From positions 1 through 27,627 of the forward strand of contig JBBQWN010000029.1 in assembly GCA_038210595.1 (NCBI GenBank): a stretch of 27,627 bases of DNA. Direction: 5' to 3'. Both the position numbers and the translations under genes were made by a program. The DNA comes from Glacieibacterium sp038210595. GTDB taxonomy: Bacteria; Pseudomonadota; Alphaproteobacteria; Sphingomonadales; Sphingomonadaceae. Under the pieces are notes generated by a model. It was not told where the DNA came from. It saw only the letters and a program-made list of their open reading frames with translations, and made no database searches. Position 1 is the first letter of the stretch; each line of letters starts with the position of its first letter. Shown piece after piece: positions 16,630-25,017 of this stretch.

Positions 16630-17601
16630 TCAGCCTGCAGCACACCCTAGCGCTGCCCGCTGCTCACCCCACGCAACCGGCACATCGGCGGTCACCAACA
16701 GCGCAGTCCGGCTCATGTGCGCCGGCTGCCGCCCATCGAGGATGGCCGCGACGATATCGGGTGCCAGCGTCGCCAGCCGCAGCAGCCGCGAGAAGTGCTT
16801 GCGCGAGTGACCGTGTTCGGCGGCGACCTCATCGAGCGACGGCGCGGTCGATGTGAGCAGGTGCTGGTAAGCGAGCCGCGCCTCGACGCTGAGATCGACC
16901 AGCCGCGGGTCGCGATTGGCGGTTGGGTCGGCACCACCGATGACCAGCCGGATGTCGTCGCCGCGCCTCACCCGCGAGGCTGGGGTGACGATGGTGGCGG
17001 TGGCGTCTGCGAGCGGATGCTCGGCATCGACGATCGGCGCCCAGCGCATGGCGATCGTGACCGTGTCGTCGCCGACGTCGACCCGCGTTACCAGCGCCCG
17101 GATGGCGTCGTGCCGCGCCTCGGGCTCGCCGTCGCGCACACTCGCCGCCAGCCGCCGCGCTGATCGCGCGATTGCGACGTAGTCGCTGGCGTCGAGGTCG
17201 GGCTGCAGGTTGGCGGCATGCGAATCGGCATGGTCCAGCCAGTTGGCGAGCGCCGTCGCGACGACATGCTCGAGATCATGCGCGGGCATTCGCCAGCGCA
17301 GCGCCGGCTGCAGCTCGACGTCGATCAGCGCAGCTTCGTGCCCCCAGTATTCGAAGACGCGGCGCTTCGGGCCGGCGGCCAGTCGGTCAAAGGCGGCAGT
17401 GTCGTAGGCGCCGAGGCGAGAGAAGGCGGGCAGGTAGTGCGCGCGAGCGAGCACATTGACCGAGTCAATCTGCACCTGCCCAAGCCGGTCAATCATCGTT
17501 CCCAGGGCAGCGGGTCCCCGTCTTGCTGGCCGGCGCGAAGCGAGGCCGACGGCCGATAGCGCAACTCGCCTCGCCTCGGCTGCCGAGAGGTTCAATGTCA
17601 T
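16630..17601 (-). CDS. Chimeric frame: YcaQ-like winged-helix N-terminus joined to serine recombinase C-terminus
   Basis: 323 residues in one open frame but from two families. Residues 1-105 match the start of YcaQ-type winged-helix proteins (DNA crosslink glycosylase family): LSAAEARRVAL, IDRLGQVQIDSVNV, RAHYLPAFSRLG and EYWGHEAALIDVEL up to LRWRM. From PAHDLEHVV (about residue 106) to the end it matches the tail of large serine recombinases: LVTRVDV, RRGDDIRLVIGG, then an HTH SLDEVAAEHGHSRKHF and the hallmark RLLRLATLAPDIVAAILDG. The catalytic serine domain and the rest of YcaQ are absent. The junction lies near 17287. The frame is intact and could be expressed, but it is most likely a deletion scar of a mobile element, so neither parent activity can be assumed. 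The ATG at 17601 has only a weak AAGG upstream. Confidence 0.75.
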   Translation of the reverse strand: MTLNLSAAEARRVALSAVGLASRRPARRGPAALGTMIDRLGQVQIDSVNVLARAHYLPAFSRLGAYDTAAFDRLAAGPKRRVFEYWGHEAALIDVELQPALRWRMPAHDLEHVVATALANWLDHADSHAANLQPDLDASDYVAIARSARRLAASVRDGEPEARHDAIRALVTRVDVGDDTVTIAMRWAPIVDAEHPLADATATIVTPASRVRRGDDIRLVIGGADPTANRDPRLVDLSVEARLAYQHLLTSTAPSLDEVAAEHGHSRKHFSRLLRLATLAPDIVAAILDGRQPAHMSRTALLVTADVPVAWGEQRAALGCAAG

Positions 17602-17774
17602 GTTAGATCGGCCTTAACAGAGGACCGACAATCGGTCTGCTGGTCGGATCTCCGCAAGCGCGCGTCCATCGCGCAGGCGGTTACGCCCGTTCGCACGCTA
17701 GCTGAACGGCAACAATGAACCAGCGGCCGGTTCCGGGCGACCGAACGGTAGCAGCGAACGTCCGCTTCTGGGTC

Positions 17775-19244
17775 TTAATGAAGTCCTCGCTCTCGCGCCC
17801 ATAGGATTGTCCCGCTTCTGCGATTAACCCCGATCTTAGCGTAGAGCCTGGCAACGTGGTTCCGAACCGTATTCGGAGACAGAGCTAGCCGCGCGCTGAT
17901 CGCCGCATCATCGAGCCCCTGACAGATCAGTTCCAGGACCTCCCCCTCGCGGCGGCTCAGCTCGACCGGGGCGGTGGTGGCGACGGCGGCCGCAGGCCGG
18001 CGCAGCGCCGCTAGCTTGTCCATGATCGACCGGCCGAACCAGCTAGCATCCTGCATCACCGCCTCGATCGCCTCGACGAGCGCGAGTTCGTCGTGCCGGC
18101 GGGTGGTGATGTCCTGGTAGATCCAGACCACGCACGGCTCGTCGCGCCGGCTGATGCGGGTTGCCGAGAACAGGCAGTCGACCGGCTCGCCTTTCTTTTG
18201 GACGATGCGGATGTCCTGGTCGCGAACGGAACCGTCAGTCTGGATCACGGCCTCGATGCTAAGGCGCTGGGCGGCGCTACCCCACAGCTGCAGGTCGTCG
18301 GCGACCTTGCCGATGACCTCGGCGGCGGCATATCCGGCCAGCTGCCCGAAGGCTTGGTTAACCTCGACGATGCGGTAGTCTTCGCCTTGGGTCACGACCA
18401 TCCCAACCGGCGCCAGCTGGAAAACTTTGGCGAAATACTCCTCGCTCGCATCGCGGGCGCGCTCGGCATGACGGCGCGGCTCGAGGTCGGCGAAGGTGAA
18501 CAACAGGCAGCGCTCGTCGGCGACCTCGATGGGCTGGCCCGCGACCAGCACCAGCTTGGTGCCGCCGCCCGCCAGCGGCAGCTCCGCCTCGAGTTGCGGG
18601 ACGATCTCGCCATTGACGATGCGCTCCCGGACGAAATTGCGCCGTTCGATACCGGCGAACAGGTCGACCGAGTACAGGCTCCTGCCGACCAACGCGTTTT
18701 CGCCATAGCCGCTCAGGTCGACGAAGCCCTGGTTGACCCGGAGGCAGCGCTGGTCCGCGACGCGGACGATCAGCGCCGGCGCGGGATTGGCGTGGAACAT
18801 CGCCTCGAAGCGCGCCTCGGCGTCGTAGCGCTCCGAGACGTCGTGGATGACAAGCGCCAGGCAATCGGGCCCGCCGCCGTCGTCATCCATCGCCACGTCC
18901 CGTACCTGGTGCACCCAGCGCGGCTCGTCCTGTCCGAGCGGCGCCACTTCGACGACCAGGTCGGGGAAGCTCTCGCCCGCGAGCAGGCGCATCAGCGGAT
19001 ATTCTCGCCGCTTGAGGCGGTGATGGTTGCGGTAGCGCAGGGTGAAGCGCTGGACATAGTCGTCGGCGGTGTCGCCGAGGTCGGCGAGCTTGGTGACGCC
19101 GTGCATCCTGAGCGCCGCCGGATTGGCGCTGAGGATCACGCCGGCCGGGTCCATGAGGATGACGCCCGCGATCAGCGCGTCGATCAGCTGTTCAAGATGC
19201 GCGAGCGTGGTGCCAGGCAGTCGCGGGGGAGTGATGGCTGCCAT
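17775..19244 (-). CDS. Triple-PAS LuxR-family transcription regulator
   Basis: 489 residues: PAS-like domains at about 16-138, 145-265 and 272-385 (the third with FQLAPVGMVVTQGEDYRIVEVNQAF), a short linker helix and a C-terminal LuxR/GerE HTH at 429-489 with LSRREGEVLELICQGLDDAAIS and SPNTVRNHVARLYAKIGVNRR. It is cytoplasmic, without a kinase or receiver domain, so it is a one-component sensor-regulator; the ligand is unknown. I chose the ATG at 19244, preceded by GGAGGG; an ATG at 19280 and a TTG at 19304 are in frame but lack a ribosome site. It diverges from glsB, and its own product could control the shared region, which contains two dyads. Confidence 0.9.
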   Translation of the reverse strand: MAAITPPRLPGTTLAHLEQLIDALIAGVILMDPAGVILSANPAALRMHGVTKLADLGDTADDYVQRFTLRYRNHHRLKRREYPLMRLLAGESFPDLVVEVAPLGQDEPRWVHQVRDVAMDDDGGGPDCLALVIHDVSERYDAEARFEAMFHANPAPALIVRVADQRCLRVNQGFVDLSGYGENALVGRSLYSVDLFAGIERRNFVRERIVNGEIVPQLEAELPLAGGGTKLVLVAGQPIEVADERCLLFTFADLEPRRHAERARDASEEYFAKVFQLAPVGMVVTQGEDYRIVEVNQAFGQLAGYAAAEVIGKVADDLQLWGSAAQRLSIEAVIQTDGSVRDQDIRIVQKKGEPVDCLFSATRISRRDEPCVVWIYQDITTRRHDELALVEAIEAVMQDASWFGRSIMDKLAALRRPAAAVATTAPVELSRREGEVLELICQGLDDAAISARLALSPNTVRNHVARLYAKIGVNRRSGTILWARERGLH

Positions 19245-19311
19245 CGCCCTCCAGCGCCCGAACGGGGCGGCGGTTCCCATGGGAGGGCCGTCGGGAACTA
19301 CCAACCGGACC

Positions 19312-19381
19312 GGTAGCTACCTACCAAGCGCCGCGCTTTGCGCCGCGCCGCGGGATGAACCATTGGCGGAAGCCATCGGTT
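19312..19381. promoter_or_regulatory. Divergent control region with two dyad symmetries
   Basis: Between the LuxR regulator and glsB lie a perfect palindrome GGTAGCTACC (19312-19321) and an imperfect dyad, AACCATTGGC-ggaa-GCCATCGGTT (19358-19381; 8 of 10 positions pair). The latter lies 45 bases before the glsB ATG. Either could be an operator for the divergent PAS-LuxR protein. I did not find a clear GGAAC-N16/17-CGTT general-stress promoter. Confidence 0.35.
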
Positions 19382-19426
19382 CTGCAGGCTCACCCGTCTC
19401 GGCGGGAAAAACAGGAAGGCTTGCAC

Positions 19427-19696
19427 ATGAATATCATCGTTCTGCTTATCGTCGGCGGTATCCTCGGCTGGGTCGCCAGCCTGATCATGCGGACTGACGC
19501 CCAGCAGGGCATCTTCCTCAACGTTGTCGTCGGCATCGTCGGCGCGTTGCTCGCCGGCTTCCTGGTGACGCCGCTGATCGGCGGCGTGCCGATCACCAGC
19601 GGCGGCTTCAACCTGACGTCGATCTTCGTGTCGTTGATCGGTGCCGTCATCCTGCTGGCGATCGTCAACCTCTTCCGCCGCGGTACGGCGCGCTGA
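19427..19696 (+). CDS. GlsB/YeaQ/YmgE-family stress membrane protein
   Basis: An 89-residue inner-membrane protein of the GlsB/YeaQ/YmgE (transglycosylase-associated) family. Three hydrophobic segments are visible: residues 2-20 (IIVLLIVGGILGWVASLIM), about 28-50 (GIFLNVVVGIVGALLAGFLV) and 63-84 (LTSIFVSLIGAVILLAIVNL), followed by a basic end RRGTAR. The conserved GxxGxxAS and GxxGA patterns are present. Members are stress-induced and of unclear biochemical function. The ATG at 19427 follows AGGAAGG at good spacing. It lies divergent from a PAS-LuxR gene and ahead of two further stress-type genes. Confidence 0.93.
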   Translation: MNIIVLLIVGGILGWVASLIMRTDAQQGIFLNVVVGIVGALLAGFLVTPLIGGVPITSGGFNLTSIFVSLIGAVILLAIVNLFRRGTAR

Positions 19697-19704
19697 CGCA
19701 AACA

Positions 19705-19731
19705 GGGCGGCATCCGTCACGGGTGCCGCCC
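19705..19731 (+). terminator. Hairpin after glsB, without T-run
   Basis: GGGCGGCA (19705-19712) pairs perfectly with TGCCGCCC (19724-19731) around an 11-base loop, nine bases after the glsB stop. The absence of a T-run makes this a weak terminator or an RNA-stability stem. Confidence 0.4.
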
Positions 19732-19774
19732 CATCGCCTCGCTCGACGAGGCCAAACAAGCTTGGGAGATAGTC

Positions 19775-20119
19775 GTGAACAAGTTCATCCTCATGGCCGG
19801 CGCCGCCGCCGCGCTTACCACCGGTGCCGTCGCTCAGACGACCACCCATGCCACGACCAGCCACCGCACCGCTGACAGCACCAGCGGCAGCCACAACCCG
19901 GCGGTCAAGGACAGCGACCCGGCAGCGGTCGCCAGCGGCGCCGACGGCGCCAACTCATTCACCGAGGACCAGGCCCGCAGCCGCCTCGCCGACGCCGGCT
20001 ACACCAACGTCACCAAGCTGGCGAAGGACAAGAAGGGCGTGTGGCGCGGAACGGCAACCAAGGGCGGCACGCAGTCGACGGTCGGCCTCGACTACAAGGG
20101 CAACATCGTCACCCGCTAA
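19775..20119 (+). CDS. Secreted PepSY-like small protein
   Basis: 114 residues starting with GTG after GGGAG. It has an N-terminal signal peptide (MNKFILMAGAAAALTTGAVAQ, cleavage likely after AVAQ, near residue 21), a Ser/Thr/His-rich linker and a C-terminal domain of about 55 residues with FTEDQARSRLADAGYTNV, WRGTATKGG and VGLDYKGNIV. This fits the PepSY-like proteins common in sphingomonads. It is presumably periplasmic; the function is unknown, with possible peptidase inhibition by family analogy. It lies between glsB and a glycine-zipper protein, all on the plus strand. Confidence 0.85.
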   Translation: MNKFILMAGAAAALTTGAVAQTTTHATTSHRTADSTSGSHNPAVKDSDPAAVASGADGANSFTEDQARSRLADAGYTNVTKLAKDKKGVWRGTATKGGTQSTVGLDYKGNIVTR

Positions 20120-20142
20120 TTCTTTGATTGCAGGAGAAGATC

Positions 20143-20778
20143 ATGACGCATACCGTCACACGACTGTTCGACAATTATAGCCATGCCACTCGCGCTATCG
20201 ACGAGCTCGGAGCCCTCGGCATCGCCCGCGATGACCTAAGCATCCTCGGCAACCGCGGCGACGATGCCACGATGACGAACGGCGCCCATGCCGGCCACGA
20301 CCACGGTGTCGACGACGTCAACGACCACGGCGATCTCGATCGCGGCGCCTCGACCGGCGCGGTACTCGGCGGCGTCGGCGGCCTGCTCGCCGGCCTCGGC
20401 CTGCTCGCCATTCCCGGCCTGGGTCCGATCGTCGCTGCTGGCTGGCTTGCCGCAACGGTAACAGGCGCAGGCATCGGTGCCGCCGGCGGCGCAGCGACCG
20501 GCGGTATCGTCGGCGCGCTCAAGAACGCCGGCCATAGCGACGAGGATGCCAACGTGTACTCGGAGGGCGTCCGTCGCGGCGGTACTCTGGTCAGCGCGCG
20601 CGTCCCCGATGGGCAAGTCGCCCAGGTCGAGGACGTGATGCAGCGCTACAACGCTACGGATGCGACCACCCGAGGTGCCGACTACCGTGCTACCGGCTGG
20701 GACCGCTTCGACGAGAACGCGCCCGCCTATCGCAGCGACGCCGGCCTTGACGACCGTCGCACCGGCGCCGGTATCTGA
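20143..20778 (+). CDS. Glycine-zipper general stress protein (17M-like)
   Basis: 211 residues. The N-terminus, TRLFDNYSHATRAIDELGALGI then RDDLSIL, fits the general stress protein 17M-like domain. A histidine- and aspartate-rich linker (HAGHDHGVDDVNDHGD) is followed by a long glycine-rich hydrophobic stretch, about residues 70-130, with GAVLGGVGGLLAGLGLLAIP and GAGIGAAGGAATGGIVGAL. This is a glycine zipper that may insert in a membrane. A soluble C-terminal part follows with EGVRRGGTLVSARVPD. The ATG at 20143 is preceded by AGGAGAAG. It ends just before a strong terminator and is likely part of a stress regulon with its upstream neighbours. Confidence 0.88.
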   Translation: MTHTVTRLFDNYSHATRAIDELGALGIARDDLSILGNRGDDATMTNGAHAGHDHGVDDVNDHGDLDRGASTGAVLGGVGGLLAGLGLLAIPGLGPIVAAGWLAATVTGAGIGAAGGAATGGIVGALKNAGHSDEDANVYSEGVRRGGTLVSARVPDGQVAQVEDVMQRYNATDATTRGADYRATGWDRFDENAPAYRSDAGLDDRRTGAGI

Positions 20779-20786
20779 TCGTCACG

Positions 20787-20822
20787 GCGGCCTGTCCCCT
20801 CGCGGGACAGGCCGCATTTTTT
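20787..20822 (+). terminator. Rho-independent terminator
   Basis: A perfect 12-bp stem, GCGGCCTGTCCC (20787-20798) with GGGACAGGCCGC (20804-20815), has a five-base loop and is followed by A and six T. It lies nine bases after the stress-protein stop. Confidence 0.95.
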
Positions 20823-20910
20823 CGCGCGGGCGACAGGACCATCCTGCCGCCCGCGCGTTACGTTCCGGCAGCGGTATGGTTCCGCGGGGCTTGATCATGT
20901 CGGGGCTATC

Positions 20911-22770
20911 TTGAGCAGCTTACACCCGGCCCCCCAGGCAACCGCGCCCCGACGCCGCGCGACCATGCGCGGCGTCGAGCCGCTGGTGCCGTGGCTGATC
21001 GCGGCGCTCGCTACGGCCGCGCTGTATTTCGGCAAGTCGGTCCTCATGCCGATCATCCTCGCGGTGCTCGTCTCGTTCCTGCTGGCCCCGATCGTCAGCC
21101 TGTTTCGCCGCCTCGGCCTGCCACGCACGCCCGCGGTGCTGCTCAGCGTCGTGCTCGCACTCGGCAGTTTTGGCGTGGTCAGCGCGGTCATCGTCACCCA
21201 GGTCGCGACGCTTGGCAAGGACGCGCCAGCCTACGCCCAGCGCATCACCGACAAGGTCCACGGCGTCCGCAGCGAGCTGACCCATCGGTTCAGTTTTTTG
21301 CTGGAAAAGGGCGAAGGCAGCGCGCGCACCCAGGCGGCGACTGCGCGCCACCGCGCCAACGCACTGCCCCGCCCGACCGCCAGCGGCGCACTGCCGGTCG
21401 AAATCCTCGTGCCGCCACTGACGGCGACGGAGGAGCTCAAGACCTATCTGCTGCCGGCGCTGGCGCCGATCGAGACGACCTTGATCGTGCTGATCGTGAC
21501 GATCTTCATCCTGTTCCAGAAGGACGACCTGCGCGACCGTGTCATCCGTCTGATGGGCACGGCCGACCTGCACCGCACGACCGGCGCGTTGAACGAAGGT
21601 GCCAAGCGCCTTAGCCGCTATTTTCTGTCGCAGTTCGCGGTCAATTGCGCGTTCGGGGCGATCGTCTGGGGCGGCTTGTTCGCGATCGGCGTGCCGGCTC
21701 CGGGCCTGTGGGGGATTCTCGCCGGACTGCTGCGGTTCGTGCCGTACGTCGGCAGCGTCGTCGCCGCGGTCGGCCCGCTGGCGCTCGCCGCGGCGGTCGA
21801 TCCGGGCTGGCAGCTGGCGATCTATGTCGGGCTGCTGTTCCTGATCCTCGAGCCACTGACGGGATATGTCGTCGAACCGCTGCTCTACGGCCACTCGACC
21901 GGGCTGTCGCCGGTGTCCGTGGTCGTCGCAGCGTTGTTCTGGACATGGGTGTGGGGACCGGTCGGGCTGGTGCTGTCGATGCCGCTAACGCTGACGCTGG
22001 TCGTGCTGGGTCGGTACATCCCGGCCTTTGCGGTGTTCGATATTCTGCTTGGCGACCAGCCGGCGCTGTCGCCCGCGGAGACGTTCTACCAGCGCGTCCT
22101 CGCCGGCCATCCGGCCGAGGCCGCCGATCAGGCCGAGATCCTGCTCGAGTCGATGACCCTGACCGCCTATTACGACGAGGTCGTACTCGGTGCGCTCCGG
22201 CTCGCCGCAGCAGACGTCGACCGCGGCGCCGTAAGGCGCTCTGACCTGCACGCCGTCTGCGAGTCGACGATGGAGGTGCTTGCCGCGCTCGGCGATCAGC
22301 CGTTGTCAGCCGGCAACGCCGCCTTTGGCGACCTCGAAGGCCACAATGTGCTCTGTGTCCCCGGCCGCGGTCCGCTCGACGCCGCGGTGAGCGCGATGGC
22401 TGTCAGGCTGCTGCGTCTTGCTGGTTGCCTGGTGCAGGAGGAACTGCGCGACCGGCAACCGGGCGACGGCGTCACGGTCCAGCCGTCGACAGCCGAAACC
22501 TTCTGCATCCTCGGGCTTTTCGACCGCCGCGGCGCGGCAAGGCTCGCGCCGCTAATCCTGCGTCTGCAGGATCAATATCAAGCCGCCAATATGGTATTGG
22601 GTGTCGATCGCGGCGGCGAGGATGCAGCTGCAAGCGAAGCGGCGTTCAAGGCAATCAAATCTCTCACCGAACTCTGCCCTGCAATTGCTGGCCATCTGAA
22701 GGAATCTGGCAGCAGAAATTCGGCTGAACTGCAGCTCGATCAAGCGTTGCCGATTGTGGATCAAGCGTAA
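20911..22770 (+). CDS. AI-2E-family transporter with long C-terminal extension
   Basis: 619 residues. The first 380 match the AI-2E (PerM/TqsA-like) permease family: paired N-terminal helices (PLVPWLIAALATAALYFG; LMPIILAVLVSFLLAPIV), a soluble loop, then a helix ending FQKDDLRDRVIRLMG and a helix block including FVPYVGSVVAAVGPLAL, YVVEPLLYGHSTGLSP and WVWGPVGLVLSMPLT. The remaining 230 residues are soluble, starting near FDILLGDQPALSP, with EAADQAEILLESMT and an acidic helical region; this is longer than typical members. The substrate is unknown. The start is a TTG at 20911; an ATG at 20965 is an alternative. It has its own transcription unit after the terminator. Confidence 0.93.
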   Translation: MSSLHPAPQATAPRRRATMRGVEPLVPWLIAALATAALYFGKSVLMPIILAVLVSFLLAPIVSLFRRLGLPRTPAVLLSVVLALGSFGVVSAVIVTQVATLGKDAPAYAQRITDKVHGVRSELTHRFSFLLEKGEGSARTQAATARHRANALPRPTASGALPVEILVPPLTATEELKTYLLPALAPIETTLIVLIVTIFILFQKDDLRDRVIRLMGTADLHRTTGALNEGAKRLSRYFLSQFAVNCAFGAIVWGGLFAIGVPAPGLWGILAGLLRFVPYVGSVVAAVGPLALAAAVDPGWQLAIYVGLLFLILEPLTGYVVEPLLYGHSTGLSPVSVVVAALFWTWVWGPVGLVLSMPLTLTLVVLGRYIPAFAVFDILLGDQPALSPAETFYQRVLAGHPAEAADQAEILLESMTLTAYYDEVVLGALRLAAADVDRGAVRRSDLHAVCESTMEVLAALGDQPLSAGNAAFGDLEGHNVLCVPGRGPLDAAVSAMAVRLLRLAGCLVQEELRDRQPGDGVTVQPSTAETFCILGLFDRRGAARLAPLILRLQDQYQAANMVLGVDRGGEDAAASEAAFKAIKSLTELCPAIAGHLKESGSRNSAELQLDQALPIVDQA

Positions 22771-23022
22771 CGATATCGCGGCGTCGCAACTATACCAGGT
22801 CGCAAAAGCGCGTGGTCGCGAGCGGGGGCCGGTATAAGCTCGCCAAGCGAACAGAAGGACCCAACGCACGTTCGCGGCGAAACCGACTATGGTTTCTTCT
22901 GAAAGCTGCGAAGGGCCTCTAAGTGTGTCTGACAAAGGTTCACCCCCGCGTTCGGGAGGATCGACCAAGCAACTCACGCGTTCGTTCGATCGACGATCAG
23001 AAGGAACGGAGAAGGACCGGAT

Positions 23023-23532
23023 ATGCAACTCTCGTTGACCAGTCTCACCATCGCCGCCGCTCTCGCTGTGGTGACATGTTCTGTAGCGGCGGGCGCTCAG
23101 GGCTACGGCGACCCTCGCGACGCCGCGCCGGGGGATTCGCGTTACGGAGACCCGCAAGCCGACCCACGCGACCGCCAATCCGGTTATCCAGGCAGCGGCG
23201 ATCCTCGCGATGGTGACCGGCGCGGGTGGGGCGGTGCGAGCGCGACCTTTTATGCTGACGATCGATTCCGCGGACGTAGTGTGACCTTGAACCACGGTGC
23301 CCGCCGGCTCGGCGAGATTGGCATGGAAGACAAGATTTCCTCGATCCGGGTCGAAAGTGGACGCTGGCTGGTCTGCGAAGACGACGATTTTCGCGGCCGC
23401 TGCGTCACGATCGATCGCTCGATTGGCCGCTTAGACCGCTTGGGCATGGACGATAAGATTTCTTCGGTGCGGCCAATCAGGGGTGGCGACCGGGATGACT
23501 ATCGGGGGGACGACGGTCGCCGCGAGAGATAG
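23023..23532 (+). CDS. Secreted beta/gamma-crystallin-like protein
   Basis: 169 residues with a signal peptide of about 26 residues ending ...AAGAQ. An Asp/Pro/Gly-rich linker with repeated GDPRD-like units (residues 28-70) follows, then two Greek-key motifs: ATFYADDRFRGRSVTLNHG... and LVCEDDDFRGRCVTIDRS.... Each carries the (F/Y)xxxxFxG pattern and ends with a DKISSxRV calcium-site signature, consistent with a calcium-binding beta/gamma-crystallin fold. It ends in a charged tail. It is exported to the periplasm or outside; such proteins are linked to stress or structure. The ATG at 23023 follows GGAGAAGGA. Confidence 0.9.
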   Translation: MQLSLTSLTIAAALAVVTCSVAAGAQGYGDPRDAAPGDSRYGDPQADPRDRQSGYPGSGDPRDGDRRGWGGASATFYADDRFRGRSVTLNHGARRLGEIGMEDKISSIRVESGRWLVCEDDDFRGRCVTIDRSIGRLDRLGMDDKISSVRPIRGGDRDDYRGDDGRRER

Positions 23533-23670
23533 CCCGCGTCGCTCGAGCTAGCTGGACGTATCGGCGTCCAACCGTGCGCCGTGGATGCCACGACGTGGCA
23601 GCCAGCCTCGACCGGGGGCGCGCGATAGGGGATGCTGTGCTATCCTCTCCGGTCCAATGTGGAGATGACC

Positions 23671-24561
23671 ATGGGCCAGCGATCGGCGATCCTCGCTCTT
23701 GTAGCAGCGTTTCTCACCGGTACGGCGGCGCAGGCGGTAACTACCGCAGTGAGTGCTGTGCTGACCCAGGAATATCACCCAGGGGCGCGGGAGACGGCCT
23801 ACAATACCGCCTATCTGACGCCGAGCTTCCCGTTCGATCCCGGTGACACGATCGACGTCACATTGACTTTTCCTGGCGCGACGTCGCGCGATCTCGGCTT
23901 CCTGCCGGGCAGTGCGATCTTCACAGTGTTCGGCGGGGGCGGGTCTACCAGCACAGTCTACCAATCAACCGGCACCTTCAGCTTCATCAACCCGGTCGGC
24001 GCGGTCAGCCCGCTGACCGGTCCGCAGACCGGCACCTCCGACCGGAACCCGGCCATCACGTTCACCGGCCTGCGCCAGCAGCAGCGTGGGCCGCTGGTGT
24101 TCGACGGGATCCATGTCATCATTGATCTCGATAGCGCGCTCCTGCCGTTCTCCGCCGATCCTCTGCCGCCGGGACGCTTCACCGCCTTCCAGGTACTGTT
24201 CACGAATGATGTTCCGGAACCGGCGATTTGGGCCATGCTGCTCGTCGGCTTCGGGCTTTCCGGTGCGGCAATGCGTCGGCGGCAGGCCACTGAAGCGCGA
24301 GGATTGCTTGACTGCTACGCCATCGACTGCAATTCCATCCTGACTTGCTCCAATCGTTTGATGACAAGGTTGAGTGGCATCAGTGGGGAGTCAGATTCCT
24401 GTGGTGCGTCGCGTTGTGCGCAAGTTGGTTTCGAATTATCGATCTCGGAACTTTCCAGATCGCAACTACCGAAAACCAGTCGGGCAGTCTTGCGGCAGCG
24501 CCCTTACCAAATCGCCGTTGGTCACAGACGGCTGCCGGCCTTTAGGCGTCGCACAAAATAA
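23671..24561 (+). CDS. PEPxxWA-CTERM sorted protein with abnormal C-terminal tail
   Basis: A 296-residue frame. The signal peptide is MGQRSAILALVAAFLTGTAA, then a beta-rich exported domain of about 155 residues. The sorting signal starts at Pro182 (PEPAIWAMLLVGFGLSGAAM) and ends with basic RRR at 202-204; this signal normally lies at the very C-terminus and is cut by an exosortase. Here the frame runs on for 92 further residues of unlike composition. A lost stop or frameshift is likely, which could block sorting. The ATG at 23671 follows GGAG; an in-frame ATG at 23665 is possible. The protein would be exported and anchored or released at the cell surface. Confidence 0.85.
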   Translation: MGQRSAILALVAAFLTGTAAQAVTTAVSAVLTQEYHPGARETAYNTAYLTPSFPFDPGDTIDVTLTFPGATSRDLGFLPGSAIFTVFGGGGSTSTVYQSTGTFSFINPVGAVSPLTGPQTGTSDRNPAITFTGLRQQQRGPLVFDGIHVIIDLDSALLPFSADPLPPGRFTAFQVLFTNDVPEPAIWAMLLVGFGLSGAAMRRRQATEARGLLDCYAIDCNSILTCSNRLMTRLSGISGESDSCGASRCAQVGFELSISELSRSQLPKTSRAVLRQRPYQIAVGHRRLPAFRRRTK

Positions 24562-24624
24562 TCCTGAGCTGTAGAATCGGCATCAATTCTGAACCAGCAA
24601 ATGCCTTCCTTCCGAGTCGGGCAT

Positions 24625-24998
24625 TTAGAATACGGTCCGCACGCTCGGCTCGCGCGACCAAATGCGACCGTTCCCTGCGAGGTTGGCGAACACTGCCGCG
24701 TCCTTCGGCTTGGCAAGGGTGAGCACCCCTGCATCGGAAATCACTCCGGCGATATCGAGCAGCGGCTGCACGTCTTTCGTCGCCGTGATCACCTTCAAAT
24801 GCGCGAAGGCATCGTTGACCCAGCCGACTGCCGCGGCTTCGCCTAGCAGCGCGGTGCAGCCATCGGCGCTCGCCACAATTGCCACCGTATCGAACAATAC
24901 CGACGGGCCTCCCGCCAGCTGGTAGTCCGCTGCCAGCGTGCTCCCGTCGTCGAGCGTCTCGGCGCGTTGATCGGGATCTGGTTGAAGTTCGTGGAGCC
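24625..24998 (-). pseudogene. Deletion remnant of a second KatE-type catalase
   Basis: On the minus strand, 24625-24957 encodes about 110 residues that match the C-terminal DJ-1/PfpI-like domain of large catalases (DDGSTLAADYQL, GGPSVLFDTVAIV, VNDAFAHLKVITAT and REPSVRTVF at the end). Upstream, 24958-24998 is almost the same as 556-598 in the katE gene at the left edge, but in another frame there (STNFNQIPINAP). The whole region between heme core and C-terminal domain has been deleted with a frameshift, and the rest of the core is gone. An ATG near 25017 exists but is not a real catalase start. It is not a functional enzyme. A stem (AAATGCC 24599-24605 with GGCATTT 24620-24626) lies at its 3' end. 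Confidence 0.85.
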
Positions 24999-25017
24999 TA
25001 ACTAAGGTTTCACGCAT

